Shown here piece by piece: positions 17,574 through 24,905 of a DNA stretch of 60,453 nucleotides. Position 1 is the first letter of the stretch. Each line of letters starts with the position of its first letter. The DNA comes from Leptospira wolbachii serovar Codice str. CDC (GTDB lineage: Bacteria > Spirochaetota > Leptospiria > Leptospirales > Leptospiraceae), in contig NZ_AOGZ02000024.1 of the NCBI RefSeq assembly GCF_000332515.2, positions 1 through 60,453 on the forward strand. Direction: 5' to 3'. A program made the translations under genes and the position numbers. The notes under the pieces are model-generated. The model made no database searches and was not told where the DNA came from. It saw only the letters and a list, made by a program, of their open reading frames with translations.

Positions 17574-17913
17574 GGTTTGAACAATTACGGCATTGTGATA
17601 GAGCCGTGTCCGGTTGTGTGACCCGAACGTTCCCTATATGTACAAAATCAAAAATTTCGTCAAGAAAAAAATGAGACATAATCCAGGGGAGGTCTCATTG
17701 GGATGGGTCAGATGTTCGATTTGAGATTTGGGGGAAAAGAGGGAAAATGGCCCCGGGTCGCTACCACACTTCCCAGGGCTTTTATTGTTCAACCCGGTTA
17801 AGGATTAAGAACAATTTAGCCTGCTTTCGAATGGAGTACAAGTTTTTTTCTTATCTTTTATTAAAAAAAGTAGGGCTCACAAACCTAACTTAAATTTGAA
17901 AGATTGCTGCTTG
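17574..17913. other. Gene-free stretch between rep copy 1 and parB
   Basis: No coding sequence is supported. It contains an 8-bp inverted repeat aatgagac/gtctcatt (17670-17677 and 17692-17699), ACCCGGTTAA at 17792-17801 that recurs inverted at 19901-19910, and a T-run after 17848 just past the parB end. The region is a plausible part of the replication origin. Confidence 0.5.
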
Positions 17914-18792
17914 TTATTTTTTGAACTTACGAATTGCCTCTTCAATGATTGATTTTTCATTTTGAAGTTGAGATATCTTTTCTTTAACTTTGAGAAGTTT
18001 GTTTTTTAGATCTTTTAGTTCTAGGTTGCTAAGTTTTGGTTTTGTTTGTTTGAGTTTGTTTGGCTTTAATGGGCGTACAAAATCCCTTAGGTCGTTTCGG
18101 GAAGGGAAGTCCCCCTTTTTTTCCAGGCCTTTGATGAGATAGTCGATGGCCTTTTTTCTATTAGGTACATCAAGTGGTGCAATTTCGGTGAATAAACTTG
18201 TAGGAATTTGGAAGATGGGATGGTTTTTGTCGGTAGCTGTATTGATATTTGTTTCTTTTAGAATCTCTGCATGAGCAATTTTCGTTTTAACCCATTGCCC
18301 AGATTTGTTGATCCGTTTCGCCAGTTGTTCGTTGGTTTCTTTGTGTCTGTTTTTTAGTTCCTGGAGAGAGAGGGCCAGGTCAGATTCAGAGAGGTCTTCG
18401 CGCTGAAGGTTTTCAACCAATTTGATTTCAGGTAATTTGGAGACATCAATTTGTTCTACGTTTTTTACGATCGCAAGAATGGTTTTTCTTTTGAGAAGTT
18501 TGTGCGCCCGAAACCGTCTCTCTCCATTGATGAGTTCGTACTTTCCTGCTTTTTTCCTTACGACAATTGGTTGTAAAAGCCCGTATTGGGAGATGGATTC
18601 TGCAAGTTCTCTGATGGTGGATTCGTTAAATGTTTTTCTTGGATTATTTTCTGTTAGGATTTGGTCAACGGGGATGTCTGTAGCATTGTGATTAGAAGTC
18701 CCCTCTTCTTTTAAAAATGGGTTTAGGGAAGAGGTTCTGGCTGTGGCTCTAGAAAGGATATCTGCTGGGTTGTAGTTTGCTTTGTTCTTCAT
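17914..18792 (-). CDS. parB: ParB-family partition protein
   Basis: The 292-aa protein binds centromere sites and partners ParA in segregating the replicon. The ParB/Noc N-terminal CTPase fold is visible (IPVDQILTENNPRKTF, GLLQPIVVRK, GERRFRAHKLL, LVENLQREDLS). A helix-turn-helix follows (NEQLAKRINKSGQWVKTKIA), then a basic linker and a C-terminal coiled coil rich in Lys/Glu/Leu. ATG 18792 lies 27 bp after the parA stop, and a perfect palindrome (18805-18818) fills that gap, so ParB may bind its own ribosome-binding region or use it as parS. Confidence 0.92.
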   Translation of the reverse strand: MKNKANYNPADILSRATARTSSLNPFLKEEGTSNHNATDIPVDQILTENNPRKTFNESTIRELAESISQYGLLQPIVVRKKAGKYELINGERRFRAHKLLKRKTILAIVKNVEQIDVSKLPEIKLVENLQREDLSESDLALSLQELKNRHKETNEQLAKRINKSGQWVKTKIAHAEILKETNINTATDKNHPIFQIPTSLFTEIAPLDVPNRKKAIDYLIKGLEKKGDFPSRNDLRDFVRPLKPNKLKQTKPKLSNLELKDLKNKLLKVKEKISQLQNEKSIIEEAIRKFKK

Positions 18793-18802
18793 TTTTTTGA
18801 TC

Positions 18803-18821
18803 AGGTACGCCGGCGTACTTT
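18803..18821. promoter_or_regulatory. parS-like palindrome between parA and parB
   Basis: The perfect 14-bp palindrome GTACGCCGGCGTAC (18805-18818) lies between the parA stop and the parB start. The 19-bp stretch aggtacgccggcgtacttt is the exact reverse complement of the copy at 19620-19638. Its GC content stands out from the AT-rich surroundings. A ParB-binding centromere or operator is inferred. Confidence 0.7.
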
Positions 18822-19551
18822 ATTTTAGTTTCTCCGCTAAAGTTTCGAAAGCCTTCCAGGGAGCACTTCCTTCTTGTAGAGGTTTTCCGGTTTCTGTACG
18901 GTCCCGAATGCTGTCGTTTTTAGGGATCGGTTCTAGGATTTTTAAGGTTTTGATGGTATTTAGTTTTTCGAGAAGATCCATTTGTTTTTGCGAGGTTCCC
19001 CACTGAGAGGGGAGGATCATAACTGATTTTTTTTTGGATTGTTCGTCGAATCTTTCTGCTTCATCTACTTTTTTGAGAACTTGGGCAACGGTTCTGACTG
19101 CCCATTTGGATGGTGTCACCGGAACGAGAATTACTGAAGCAGGAAGATAGGAGGCAATATTTTCAGAGGATCCGGACCCGGGAGTGTCTATGACTACGTA
19201 GTCGTATTTGGCTTTTAATAAAATATTTTTTAGGCGGGGAATCATCGAAAAATCTTTTGACGCAAGATAACTTAAGTCAGAAAGTTCGATGATTGATGGT
19301 AACACATCAATATTGTTTGATGGTTTTACTGATTCTGTGAGTGTGGTTTCCGCGTTTAAAACGGAGAGAGTATTCCCTGAGTCAAAAAATTCGACGGGTT
19401 CTTCTGGGAAAAAAAAGTCGGAAAGATCCGCTTGTGGGTCCATGTCTATGGCCAAAGTGGATCCTTTTTTTGAAAGAGCTAAGGCTAAGTGGATGGCGGT
19501 AGTGGATTTGGAAGTTCCACCTTTGATGTTGGCAACTGTAATGATCTTCAT
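18820..19551 (-). CDS. parA: ParA-family partition ATPase
   Basis: The 243-aa Walker-type ATPase has a deviant Walker A (IKGGTSKSTTA), IDMDPQADLSDFF and a Walker B-like VVIDTPGSGSSEN. The start MKIITVANIKGG at 19551 puts the P-loop at the normal N-terminal position; the frame stays open to 19599 but the extra 16 residues look non-coding. There is no N-terminal DNA-binding domain, so this short ParA is unlikely to repress its own promoter and ParB would do that. Gene order is parA-parB, with palindromic sites at both ends of parA. Confidence 0.93.
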   Translation of the reverse strand: MKIITVANIKGGTSKSTTAIHLALALSKKGSTLAIDMDPQADLSDFFFPEEPVEFFDSGNTLSVLNAETTLTESVKPSNNIDVLPSIIELSDLSYLASKDFSMIPRLKNILLKAKYDYVVIDTPGSGSSENIASYLPASVILVPVTPSKWAVRTVAQVLKKVDEAERFDEQSKKKSVMILPSQWGTSQKQMDLLEKLNTIKTLKILEPIPKNDSIRDRTETGKPLQEGSAPWKAFETLAEKLK

Positions 19552-19569
19552 TGCAAAATGAGTTTGTGA

Positions 19570-19587
19570 TTGGTGCATCTTGGTGCA
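19570..19587. promoter_or_regulatory. Direct repeat ahead of parA
   Basis: TTGGTGCA occurs twice (19570-19577 and 19580-19587), 10 bp apart and so on the same face of the helix, immediately upstream of the parA start. This could be an operator or part of the promoter. It is short, so confidence is modest. Confidence 0.4.
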
Positions 19588-19619
19588 ATTAAAAATCAAA
19601 ATAAAGAATATTTTTTAAA

Positions 19620-19638
19620 AAAGTACGCCGGCGTACCT
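19620..19638. promoter_or_regulatory. parS-like palindrome upstream of parA
   Basis: aaagtacgccggcgtacct is the inverted second copy of the 19-bp site at 18803-18821, with core palindrome 19623-19636, about 70 bp upstream of parA. Two copies bracketing the gene support a ParB-binding function. I saw no third copy in the window. Confidence 0.7.
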
Positions 19639-19720
19639 TGAAATTAGAAAGGTCTTTGAGTCAGGAATAGTTAGTTCGGAATTGCAGTCTTTGCGTAGAA
19701 AAAAAATTCCGCGCAAAGGA

Positions 19721-19770
19721 TCGAAGCGGAAATCCTTTCTCGAAGGGAAAGATTGTAGCGGAGAGCCTGG
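19721..19770. repeat. Intergenic hairpin repeat, copy A
   Basis: Contains agcggaaatccttt, ctttc/gaaag arms (19735-19739, 19747-19751) and agattgtagcgg, matching copies B (about 40921-41027, inverted) and C (53141-53210). It lies between the parA-proximal palindrome and the leader of rep copy 2. No coding sequence is supported here. Confidence 0.65.
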
Positions 19771-19839
19771 TCGTTTCGGTTTCAATTTGGAAATAGGAAT
19801 GGATTCGATGCGCCCCAAGTTTTCCGTAGTTTTTTATTT

Positions 19840-20180
19840 TGGTCTTTGAGAAAAAATTCTTGTACTTTATTTGTAGATTGTTAGATTGTACGTAACCCCT
19901 TTAACCGGGTGATGTAAACTCTCTGAATTGTGTGGAAGCAGTTCAGAGAGACTTCTCTCCTCTTTTTCTCGGCAGTTTTTCCTTCTAAGGTTCCCCTACT
20001 CCCTATCAGAAATTTTCTTTATGCAGTTTTGGCTAGGATTCAGTCTTTTTGAGTCCTAGAATTATGTCACATTAAACTTGACAGAAAATCGAATCTAGTG
20101 CTAATAGAGATTGGATAGGGGAGGTGTCTCCATATCCAAAAGCGGTCTTCCACAATTTATTCCGCTTATATACATCACCT
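19840..20180. other. Gene-free candidate origin segment upstream of rep copy 2
   Basis: Holds a tandem repeat tagattgt x2 (19874-19889), TTAACCGGGT at 19901-19910 (inverted partner of 17792-17801), and a 9-bp hairpin ctctctgaa/ttcagagag (19919-19950) followed by a pyrimidine run. These features, beside rep and parAB, fit a replication origin, but no classical iteron array or DnaA-box cluster is evident by eye. Confidence 0.4.
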
Positions 20181-20223
20181 GGAATTCCAATGAATTCCAA
20201 ATAGGACGTTCGTAAGAACTTCC
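20181..20223 (+). promoter_or_regulatory. Shared rep leader box, copy 2
   Basis: GGAATTCC (20181-20188), about 14 nt, then GGACGTTCG, one variable base and AAGAACTTCC (ending 20223). This is the same order and near-identical spacing as 17530-17573 ahead of rep copy 1. Weaker similarity continues toward each start (GAAGGTTTGT, AATCT, GATGC, TTGG-GC), so the leaders are duplicated with the genes. Confidence 0.6.
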
Positions 20224-20330
20224 CAGTTTTTAGTAACAGCACCGAAGGTTTGTCTTCCTGTTGTTGCGAATCTAAAAAAAGAAAACTTTTTTTGGATGCC
20301 GAAGGCTTGTGTTGGGCATAAGGGGTCGTT

Positions 20331-20912
20331 ATGAATGAATCAAAGAGAACCGGTGTTTGGGTCGCCCAGTGGATGGAAGATTTGGGCCTTACGCCGAACC
20401 AGACTAGGTTGTATGCAGAGATAGTTTCTTTGCATGCCAAGGGCGGATGTTTTGCCTCGAATGAATATTTGGGTGCGGTGTTGCGATTGAAACGAGATAC
20501 AGTGTCGCGTTTGGTTTCACAATTAAAAAAGAAAGGGCTTCTGGAACAAACTGGATTTGATGGTAGGAAGCGATTTTTGAAACCGGTGGTACCGACGGTT
20601 GAGTCTGGTTTGGATTTCAGTCCAAAAAAGGAGTTAACTCCTGTAGTGCAGGTGACACCCCGAATTGGAATTACGTCCAAACCTGAGTCTTGTTCGAATC
20701 CGAAGCCTTCTCTTAAATACGAAGTACATACAAATATACAAAAGAATTTTTTAAGAAAAGATAAAGACGCGGATTGGAAAGAGTTTTTGGCGTGGAGTGA
20801 AAGGCGACTCTCTTTTTCGACAAGTTTTGCTCTTTCGCAGATCCGAGGTCCAGAGGTTTTGAGCGGCTTACAGCTTTCTTATTGGGAACATTTTAAAGCG
20901 ATTCCTAAGTAG
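20331..20912 (+). CDS. Rep-like winged-helix protein, copy 2
   Basis: A 193-aa full-length paralogue of the 16750-17376 product. Shared blocks are KRTGVWVAQWMEDLGLT, TRLYAEIVSLHAKGGCFAS, DTVSRLVSQLKKKGLLEQTG, FDGRKRFLKP, and a C-terminal WKEFLAWSERRLSFST...GPEVLSGLQLSYWEHF. The start at ATG 20331 has AGGGG six nt upstream. It points rightward, away from parA. Either copy could be the initiator, the other a regulator or back-up. A long antisense frame over this gene is a shadow. Confidence 0.6.
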   Translation: MNESKRTGVWVAQWMEDLGLTPNQTRLYAEIVSLHAKGGCFASNEYLGAVLRLKRDTVSRLVSQLKKKGLLEQTGFDGRKRFLKPVVPTVESGLDFSPKKELTPVVQVTPRIGITSKPESCSNPKPSLKYEVHTNIQKNFLRKDKDADWKEFLAWSERRLSFSTSFALSQIRGPEVLSGLQLSYWEHFKAIPK

Positions 20913-20973
20913 GGTTCCGTCGTAGGGTCAAAAATTCTCTGTATTGTAAAAAGCCCCTCGGATTTTTGTGGCT

Positions 20974-21420
20974 TCATTTAACTTGGGTTAAGTCTTGGCG
21001 GAATTGGTTTCTGCCACCTGGATATTCGATGATATAGAGGCATTGGCAGGTTTCCCAAGCGGGGCTTGCGAAAAAATAGCCATCATCTTCCGGCTGGCAG
21101 GAATCTTGTTTTGGTTTGATTTTGTGAGCTGAAATGAGTCGACCTAAATCCTTGGTCTCTACTTCGTCTAGTTGGATGGATTCTTGTTCGAGAAGGATGG
21201 AGGTCAGTTTTGGAGAAGTGGAGAGGAGATTTGTTGCATTGATGCAAGTGCTCCTTCGCATTGCTAAACTGCCAGATTCAATGGCTTGTGCACTTGCTTT
21301 TGCAGAAACGGCAGCATAAAAAACTTCCGTGCCATCCTTTGTTCTCCATTCAGACTTCCATGGCATATAACTTTGGCAGGTGATGAGAAATATGAGAAGA
21401 AAAGGAAATAGATATTTCAT
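20974..21420 (-). CDS. Predicted lipoprotein of unknown function
   Basis: The 148-aa product starts with MKYLFPFLLIFLITC, a short signal with lipobox-like FLITC. The mature part has SAKASAQAIESGSLAMRRSTC and a C-terminal segment with DSCQPEDDGYFFASPAWETCQC, giving four further Cys that could form disulphides. ATG 21420 has AGGA 8 nt upstream. It is convergent with rep copy 2 and divergent from the hydrolase gene. I do not recognise the family. Confidence 0.65.
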   Translation of the reverse strand: MKYLFPFLLIFLITCQSYMPWKSEWRTKDGTEVFYAAVSAKASAQAIESGSLAMRRSTCINATNLLSTSPKLTSILLEQESIQLDEVETKDLGRLISAHKIKPKQDSCQPEDDGYFFASPAWETCQCLYIIEYPGGRNQFRQDLTQVK

Positions 21421-21533
21421 AATTGAATCCTAAGTTCTTTTTTAGCTTTGTCAATTGATGTTGCAATTGATTTGAATCGTCTAGGATAATTTATTGAAAA
21501 TTATCCCAATTCACTCAAAGTTGGGGATAACCT

Positions 21534-22499
21534 ATGAGCCTTTTTAAACCTTTACCCATTCTTTCTGGCGCCATGGTTCAGTCATTTATGGCTTCCTTTA
21601 AATCTAAATCAGACAAACGATATGGGCATTCCATTGCAGGTGAGTGGAAGTCGGTGAAGGCAAAAGACGGCACAACACTTCTTGCGCGTGTCCATGAAGT
21701 GCCTCATCCTAAAGGGCTCGTTGTATTGGTTCATGGATGGGAAGGTAGCATTCATTCCAGTTATATTGTTCGAACCACGAGATTTTTTTTAAAAAAAGGT
21801 TTTTCTGTTTATAGGCTGAATTTGAGAGACCATGGTGATACTCATCATCTGAACGAAGAAATATTTAACGGCAGTTTGCTTCCTGAAACTTATGAAGCCG
21901 TGCGAGAACTTGTTAAAACTTTTGGTTCTAAGGGGCCTGTTTATTTGGCGGGATTTTCATTGGGAGGGAACTTTGTCTTGCGGATGGCAGCTCGTCATTC
22001 GCTTTCAAAAGTGGCAGATCAAATTCCCGGGTTAAAACATTGTTTTGCATTTAGCCCTGCTTTGGATCCAAAAAGAGCCACTATAAAAATGGATGAACAT
22101 CCTTTTCTGCGAAAGTATTTTTTGAATTCATGGAAAACATCTCTCGTAAAAAAAGCAAATTTATTTCCTCATTTGTATTCCTTTGATGATTTGGACGATT
22201 ACCAATCGGTGATGCATTTAACGGAAAAAATGGTGAGAGAGTTCTCTCATTTTTCATCGGTGGATGAGTATTTTGATTCTTATACTTTGAATGATTTATT
22301 TTTTAAATCTGTTCGGATTCCAACAACCATTCTAACTTCTATGGATGATCCAGTCATTCCGTGGAAGGAATTTGCAGAGATCCCTCCCTCCTCGTATTTA
22401 GAAGTTGTGATTGAGTCGAAAGGTGGGCACTGCGGATTTATTGAGGATTTGAATCGGTCTTCTTATTATTGGAAATTGATGGAAAAAAAGATGGGTTGA
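21534..22499 (+). CDS. YheT-like alpha/beta hydrolase
   Basis: The 321-aa alpha/beta hydrolase shows HGWEGSIHSSY (oxyanion region), YRLNLRDHGDTH, the nucleophile elbow GFSLGGNF, an Asp in TSMDDPVIPW and a His in KGGHCGF, so the catalytic triad is complete. The RDHGDTH context and the size fit the YheT/UPF0017 group, whose substrates are poorly known; esters are likely. GGGGAT precedes ATG 21534. Its last 62 bp overlap the convergent opgH, the largest overlap in the window. Confidence 0.85.
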   Translation: MSLFKPLPILSGAMVQSFMASFKSKSDKRYGHSIAGEWKSVKAKDGTTLLARVHEVPHPKGLVVLVHGWEGSIHSSYIVRTTRFFLKKGFSVYRLNLRDHGDTHHLNEEIFNGSLLPETYEAVRELVKTFGSKGPVYLAGFSLGGNFVLRMAARHSLSKVADQIPGLKHCFAFSPALDPKRATIKMDEHPFLRKYFLNSWKTSLVKKANLFPHLYSFDDLDDYQSVMHLTEKMVREFSHFSSVDEYFDSYTLNDLFFKSVRIPTTILTSMDDPVIPWKEFAEIPPSSYLEVVIESKGGHCGFIEDLNRSSYYWKLMEKKMG

Positions 22500-24519
22500 T
22501 TTCTTCCCAAATGGTTGTCCAATACTTTGCCCAATCTGTTTTTTTAGAAGTCCAAAATTTCGAATAGAAGGAATCGAGTAACTCTCTGTTGGATAATATT
22601 TTCAGAAGAGACTTTTTTTCTAAATGTTCGGGTCCTTGTTTTAATAGAACATCAAGATCTTCTTCGATGGATTTAGGAAGTTTAGATTGGTAAAGTTTAT
22701 TCCCTTGGAGTTGTTTGTGCCTATTGTGAAATATAGGATGCACTAAGGCAAAAAATAATTCGCGACCTTCGAGATAACTATTTTTGTGTGATGTTAACTC
22801 CTCTTCTAAGCGATCAATTAAGTTTTTATTTGGTTTCCAAAAAGAAGGGTTTAGTATTTCGTTTAATGGTTTTTGCTCTTTCCCAGTGAGGATTACCAGA
22901 GGAATGGATAAAATCCAGCCGATCCAAATAGGCATTGTTAGAACAAATAACATTGGGGAGTGGGTGTAACTTATGTAAGCACATGCGAAACCGAGAATGG
23001 TAACTCCAAAAAAGGAAGAGAGTATGTAGGGGATACTGTATCCTGAGTCGGCATCGCGATTTTGTGGGCCCCAAGTGATTCGTTTGTTTAGTAGGATGGA
23101 AAAAACAAAGATACTATGGTAGATCATGTAGATGGGAGCGATGAGTATCGAAAAAGCGGTTTCCAGTAGAAAGGCTGGGAATTTTTTTAGGATTTGTAAA
23201 ATAGGAAGACTTATAAAGCTAAGCACTCTGGGAAGAAATAACAACAATAAAGATAAGTATAAAAGTTTAATATAGAGTGGATCATAAATTTGCGATTTAA
23301 AGAATTCATATTCTTCGGGTAACATCGAATAATTCAAATATTTGCTGTCTTCTAGGTAGTTCCACAAACTTAAGATGATATAACACATCCAGATCGGTGA
23401 ATTGAGATAGGATAAAATACCGTTAAGAATATGGATTCGGTTAATAAAGGGAATTTTTTTGCCGAATAAAAACCAAAAATGTTGCAGGTTTCCTTGGCAC
23501 CATCGTTGGTCTCGTTTGAGAACATCGATAATGTTAGGTGGATTTTCTTCGTAACTTCCCTCTAACTCATAAGCACATAAAACATCAAACCCAGCTTTTC
23601 GCATCAAAGCGGCTTCGACGGTGTCGTGGCTTAAAATCTTTCCACCAAGGCCTCCGTATTCGGGAAGGTGGGGGAGTGCACAATGTTCCATAAATGGTTT
23701 CACTCGTAAGATGGCATTGTGTCCCCAGTATCCCGAAGAGTTGATTTGCCAAAAACCGGCTCCTTTTAAGAAAAAAGGACTGAAGAGATACGAAGAAAAT
23801 TCTGTTAATTTTTGGAATAAGGTAGTGGTGCGAAAAATTTTGGTGCTGGATTGGATGATGCCTGCCGATGGATTTTTTTCCATATTTGCAATGAGTTGGA
23901 TGATCAGTTCTCCTGAGACAAGGCTATCGGCATCGAGAATGACCATATATTTATATTTTTTCCCCCACCTTCTGCAAAAATCTGCGATGTTCCCACTCTT
24001 TCCGTTTAGGTTGCTTTTTCTCCTGCGGTAGTGGAAGGTATGGAAATTTTTTGTCGATTCACATAACTCAATATAGGCGGCTTCTTCCTTGATCCATTTT
24101 TCTGGAGTCCTTGTGTCACTCAGAATAAAAAAGTCTAGTTTTGGCAGTTTATGTTTTTTTTCTACTGATTCGAAAATAACTTTGATTCTAGAAAAAATTG
24201 AAATTTCGTTTTCTTCGTACACTGGCATCACTACGGCGACATGGATAGATTCTAGTAATGGAAAATCTAAATTGTTTTCTGGGATTTGTTTTGCCCTAAG
24301 AAGTGGGTCTCCATTTTTTTTGAAAGATAGTAAAAATCCGAAAAGGGCTGTGTTTGCTCCATAGGACAACATTGGCAAAAGAAAAATCAGAGTTATGAAT
24401 TGATAGTATTCAGTGATTTCAATTCCTCGAAAAGAAATGATTTCAATAAATAAACTAAAACCCCAGATGACAGGTGTGATAAAAGTTAAAAAGAATACTG
24501 TGCGTTGGATATTGATCAT
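22438..24519 (-). CDS. opgH: OpgH-like glucan glucosyltransferase (N-terminally short)
   Basis: This is a 693-aa inner-membrane family-2 glycosyltransferase that would make the beta-glucan backbone of periplasmic glucans from UDP-glucose. Visible are two N-terminal membrane segments, VVMPVYEENE, a DAD metal motif (VILDADSLVSG), LSHDTVEAALMRKAGFDV, and the processive QxxRW motif as RDQRWCQGN, then several C-terminal membrane segments. E. coli OpgH is longer at the N-terminus; here that part seems to be supplied by the separate ORF at 24516-24905, whose stop overlaps this start by 4 nt. It is coupled in an operon after opgG. Confidence 0.88.
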   Translation of the reverse strand: MINIQRTVFFLTFITPVIWGFSLFIEIISFRGIEITEYYQFITLIFLLPMLSYGANTALFGFLLSFKKNGDPLLRAKQIPENNLDFPLLESIHVAVVMPVYEENEISIFSRIKVIFESVEKKHKLPKLDFFILSDTRTPEKWIKEEAAYIELCESTKNFHTFHYRRRKSNLNGKSGNIADFCRRWGKKYKYMVILDADSLVSGELIIQLIANMEKNPSAGIIQSSTKIFRTTTLFQKLTEFSSYLFSPFFLKGAGFWQINSSGYWGHNAILRVKPFMEHCALPHLPEYGGLGGKILSHDTVEAALMRKAGFDVLCAYELEGSYEENPPNIIDVLKRDQRWCQGNLQHFWFLFGKKIPFINRIHILNGILSYLNSPIWMCYIILSLWNYLEDSKYLNYSMLPEEYEFFKSQIYDPLYIKLLYLSLLLLFLPRVLSFISLPILQILKKFPAFLLETAFSILIAPIYMIYHSIFVFSILLNKRITWGPQNRDADSGYSIPYILSSFFGVTILGFACAYISYTHSPMLFVLTMPIWIGWILSIPLVILTGKEQKPLNEILNPSFWKPNKNLIDRLEEELTSHKNSYLEGRELFFALVHPIFHNRHKQLQGNKLYQSKLPKSIEEDLDVLLKQGPEHLEKKSLLKILSNRELLDSFYSKFWTSKKTDWAKYWTTIWEEINPSFFPSISNNKKTDSNPQ

Positions 24520-24905
24520 AACAGCCTAAATATAATTAAGTAGTAGAGAAGGCTCCAAAGGAAAATAGAAGCAATGATAAACAGTGGTTTTAAAGAACCG
24601 ATAATAGATTGTTTCTTTTGTTTAGTGTCTCGTTTCCATTCAGCAGACTGCGGAATCATGGATCCGAATTGCCAAGACCTACCAGCGATTGGTAATAGAT
24701 GAGTTGGTTCTATTTTTTTGTTTTGTAAATAACTCTGCCAAAGTTTCCAATCGGATGGGAAGTTTATATCTAAATGTGTGGATTTGAAAAAATCGTTTAA
24801 AATTTCCGCGATTTTATATTCGTTATGGATCCCACTTAAAATTAAGTAGGAACGGATCCTCTCGCTAAACTCGTTCAAATATTCCATGTTATTTGGATAA
24901 GCCAT
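24516..24905 (-). CDS. Small membrane protein, possible detached N-terminal part of OpgH
   Basis: The 129-aa product has a soluble N-terminal part, a segment RSWQFGSMIPQSAEW, and one C-terminal membrane helix (LFIIASIFLWSLLYYLIIF). In larger OpgH proteins a cytoplasmic N-terminal region with a similar SMxPxxW stretch precedes the first membrane helix. Position between opgG (17-bp overlap) and opgH (4-bp overlap) strongly suggests it works with OpgH. Whether it is a split domain or a distinct partner is not settled by sequence alone. Confidence 0.6.
   Translation of the reverse strand: MAYPNNMEYLNEFSERIRSYLILSGIHNEYKIAEILNDFFKSTHLDINFPSDWKLWQSYLQNKKIEPTHLLPIAGRSWQFGSMIPQSAEWKRDTKQKKQSIIGSLKPLFIIASIFLWSLLYYLIIFRLL

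Noticed and set aside
19615..19818. 67-codon frame on the - strand upstream of parA
   Set aside because: It runs through the palindrome and hairpin repeat copy A; composition reflects those repeats, not a protein.
20072..20680. 202-codon frame on the - strand
   Set aside because: It is antisense to rep copy 2 and its leader, whose paralogy is clear; no family features or ribosome binding site seen.
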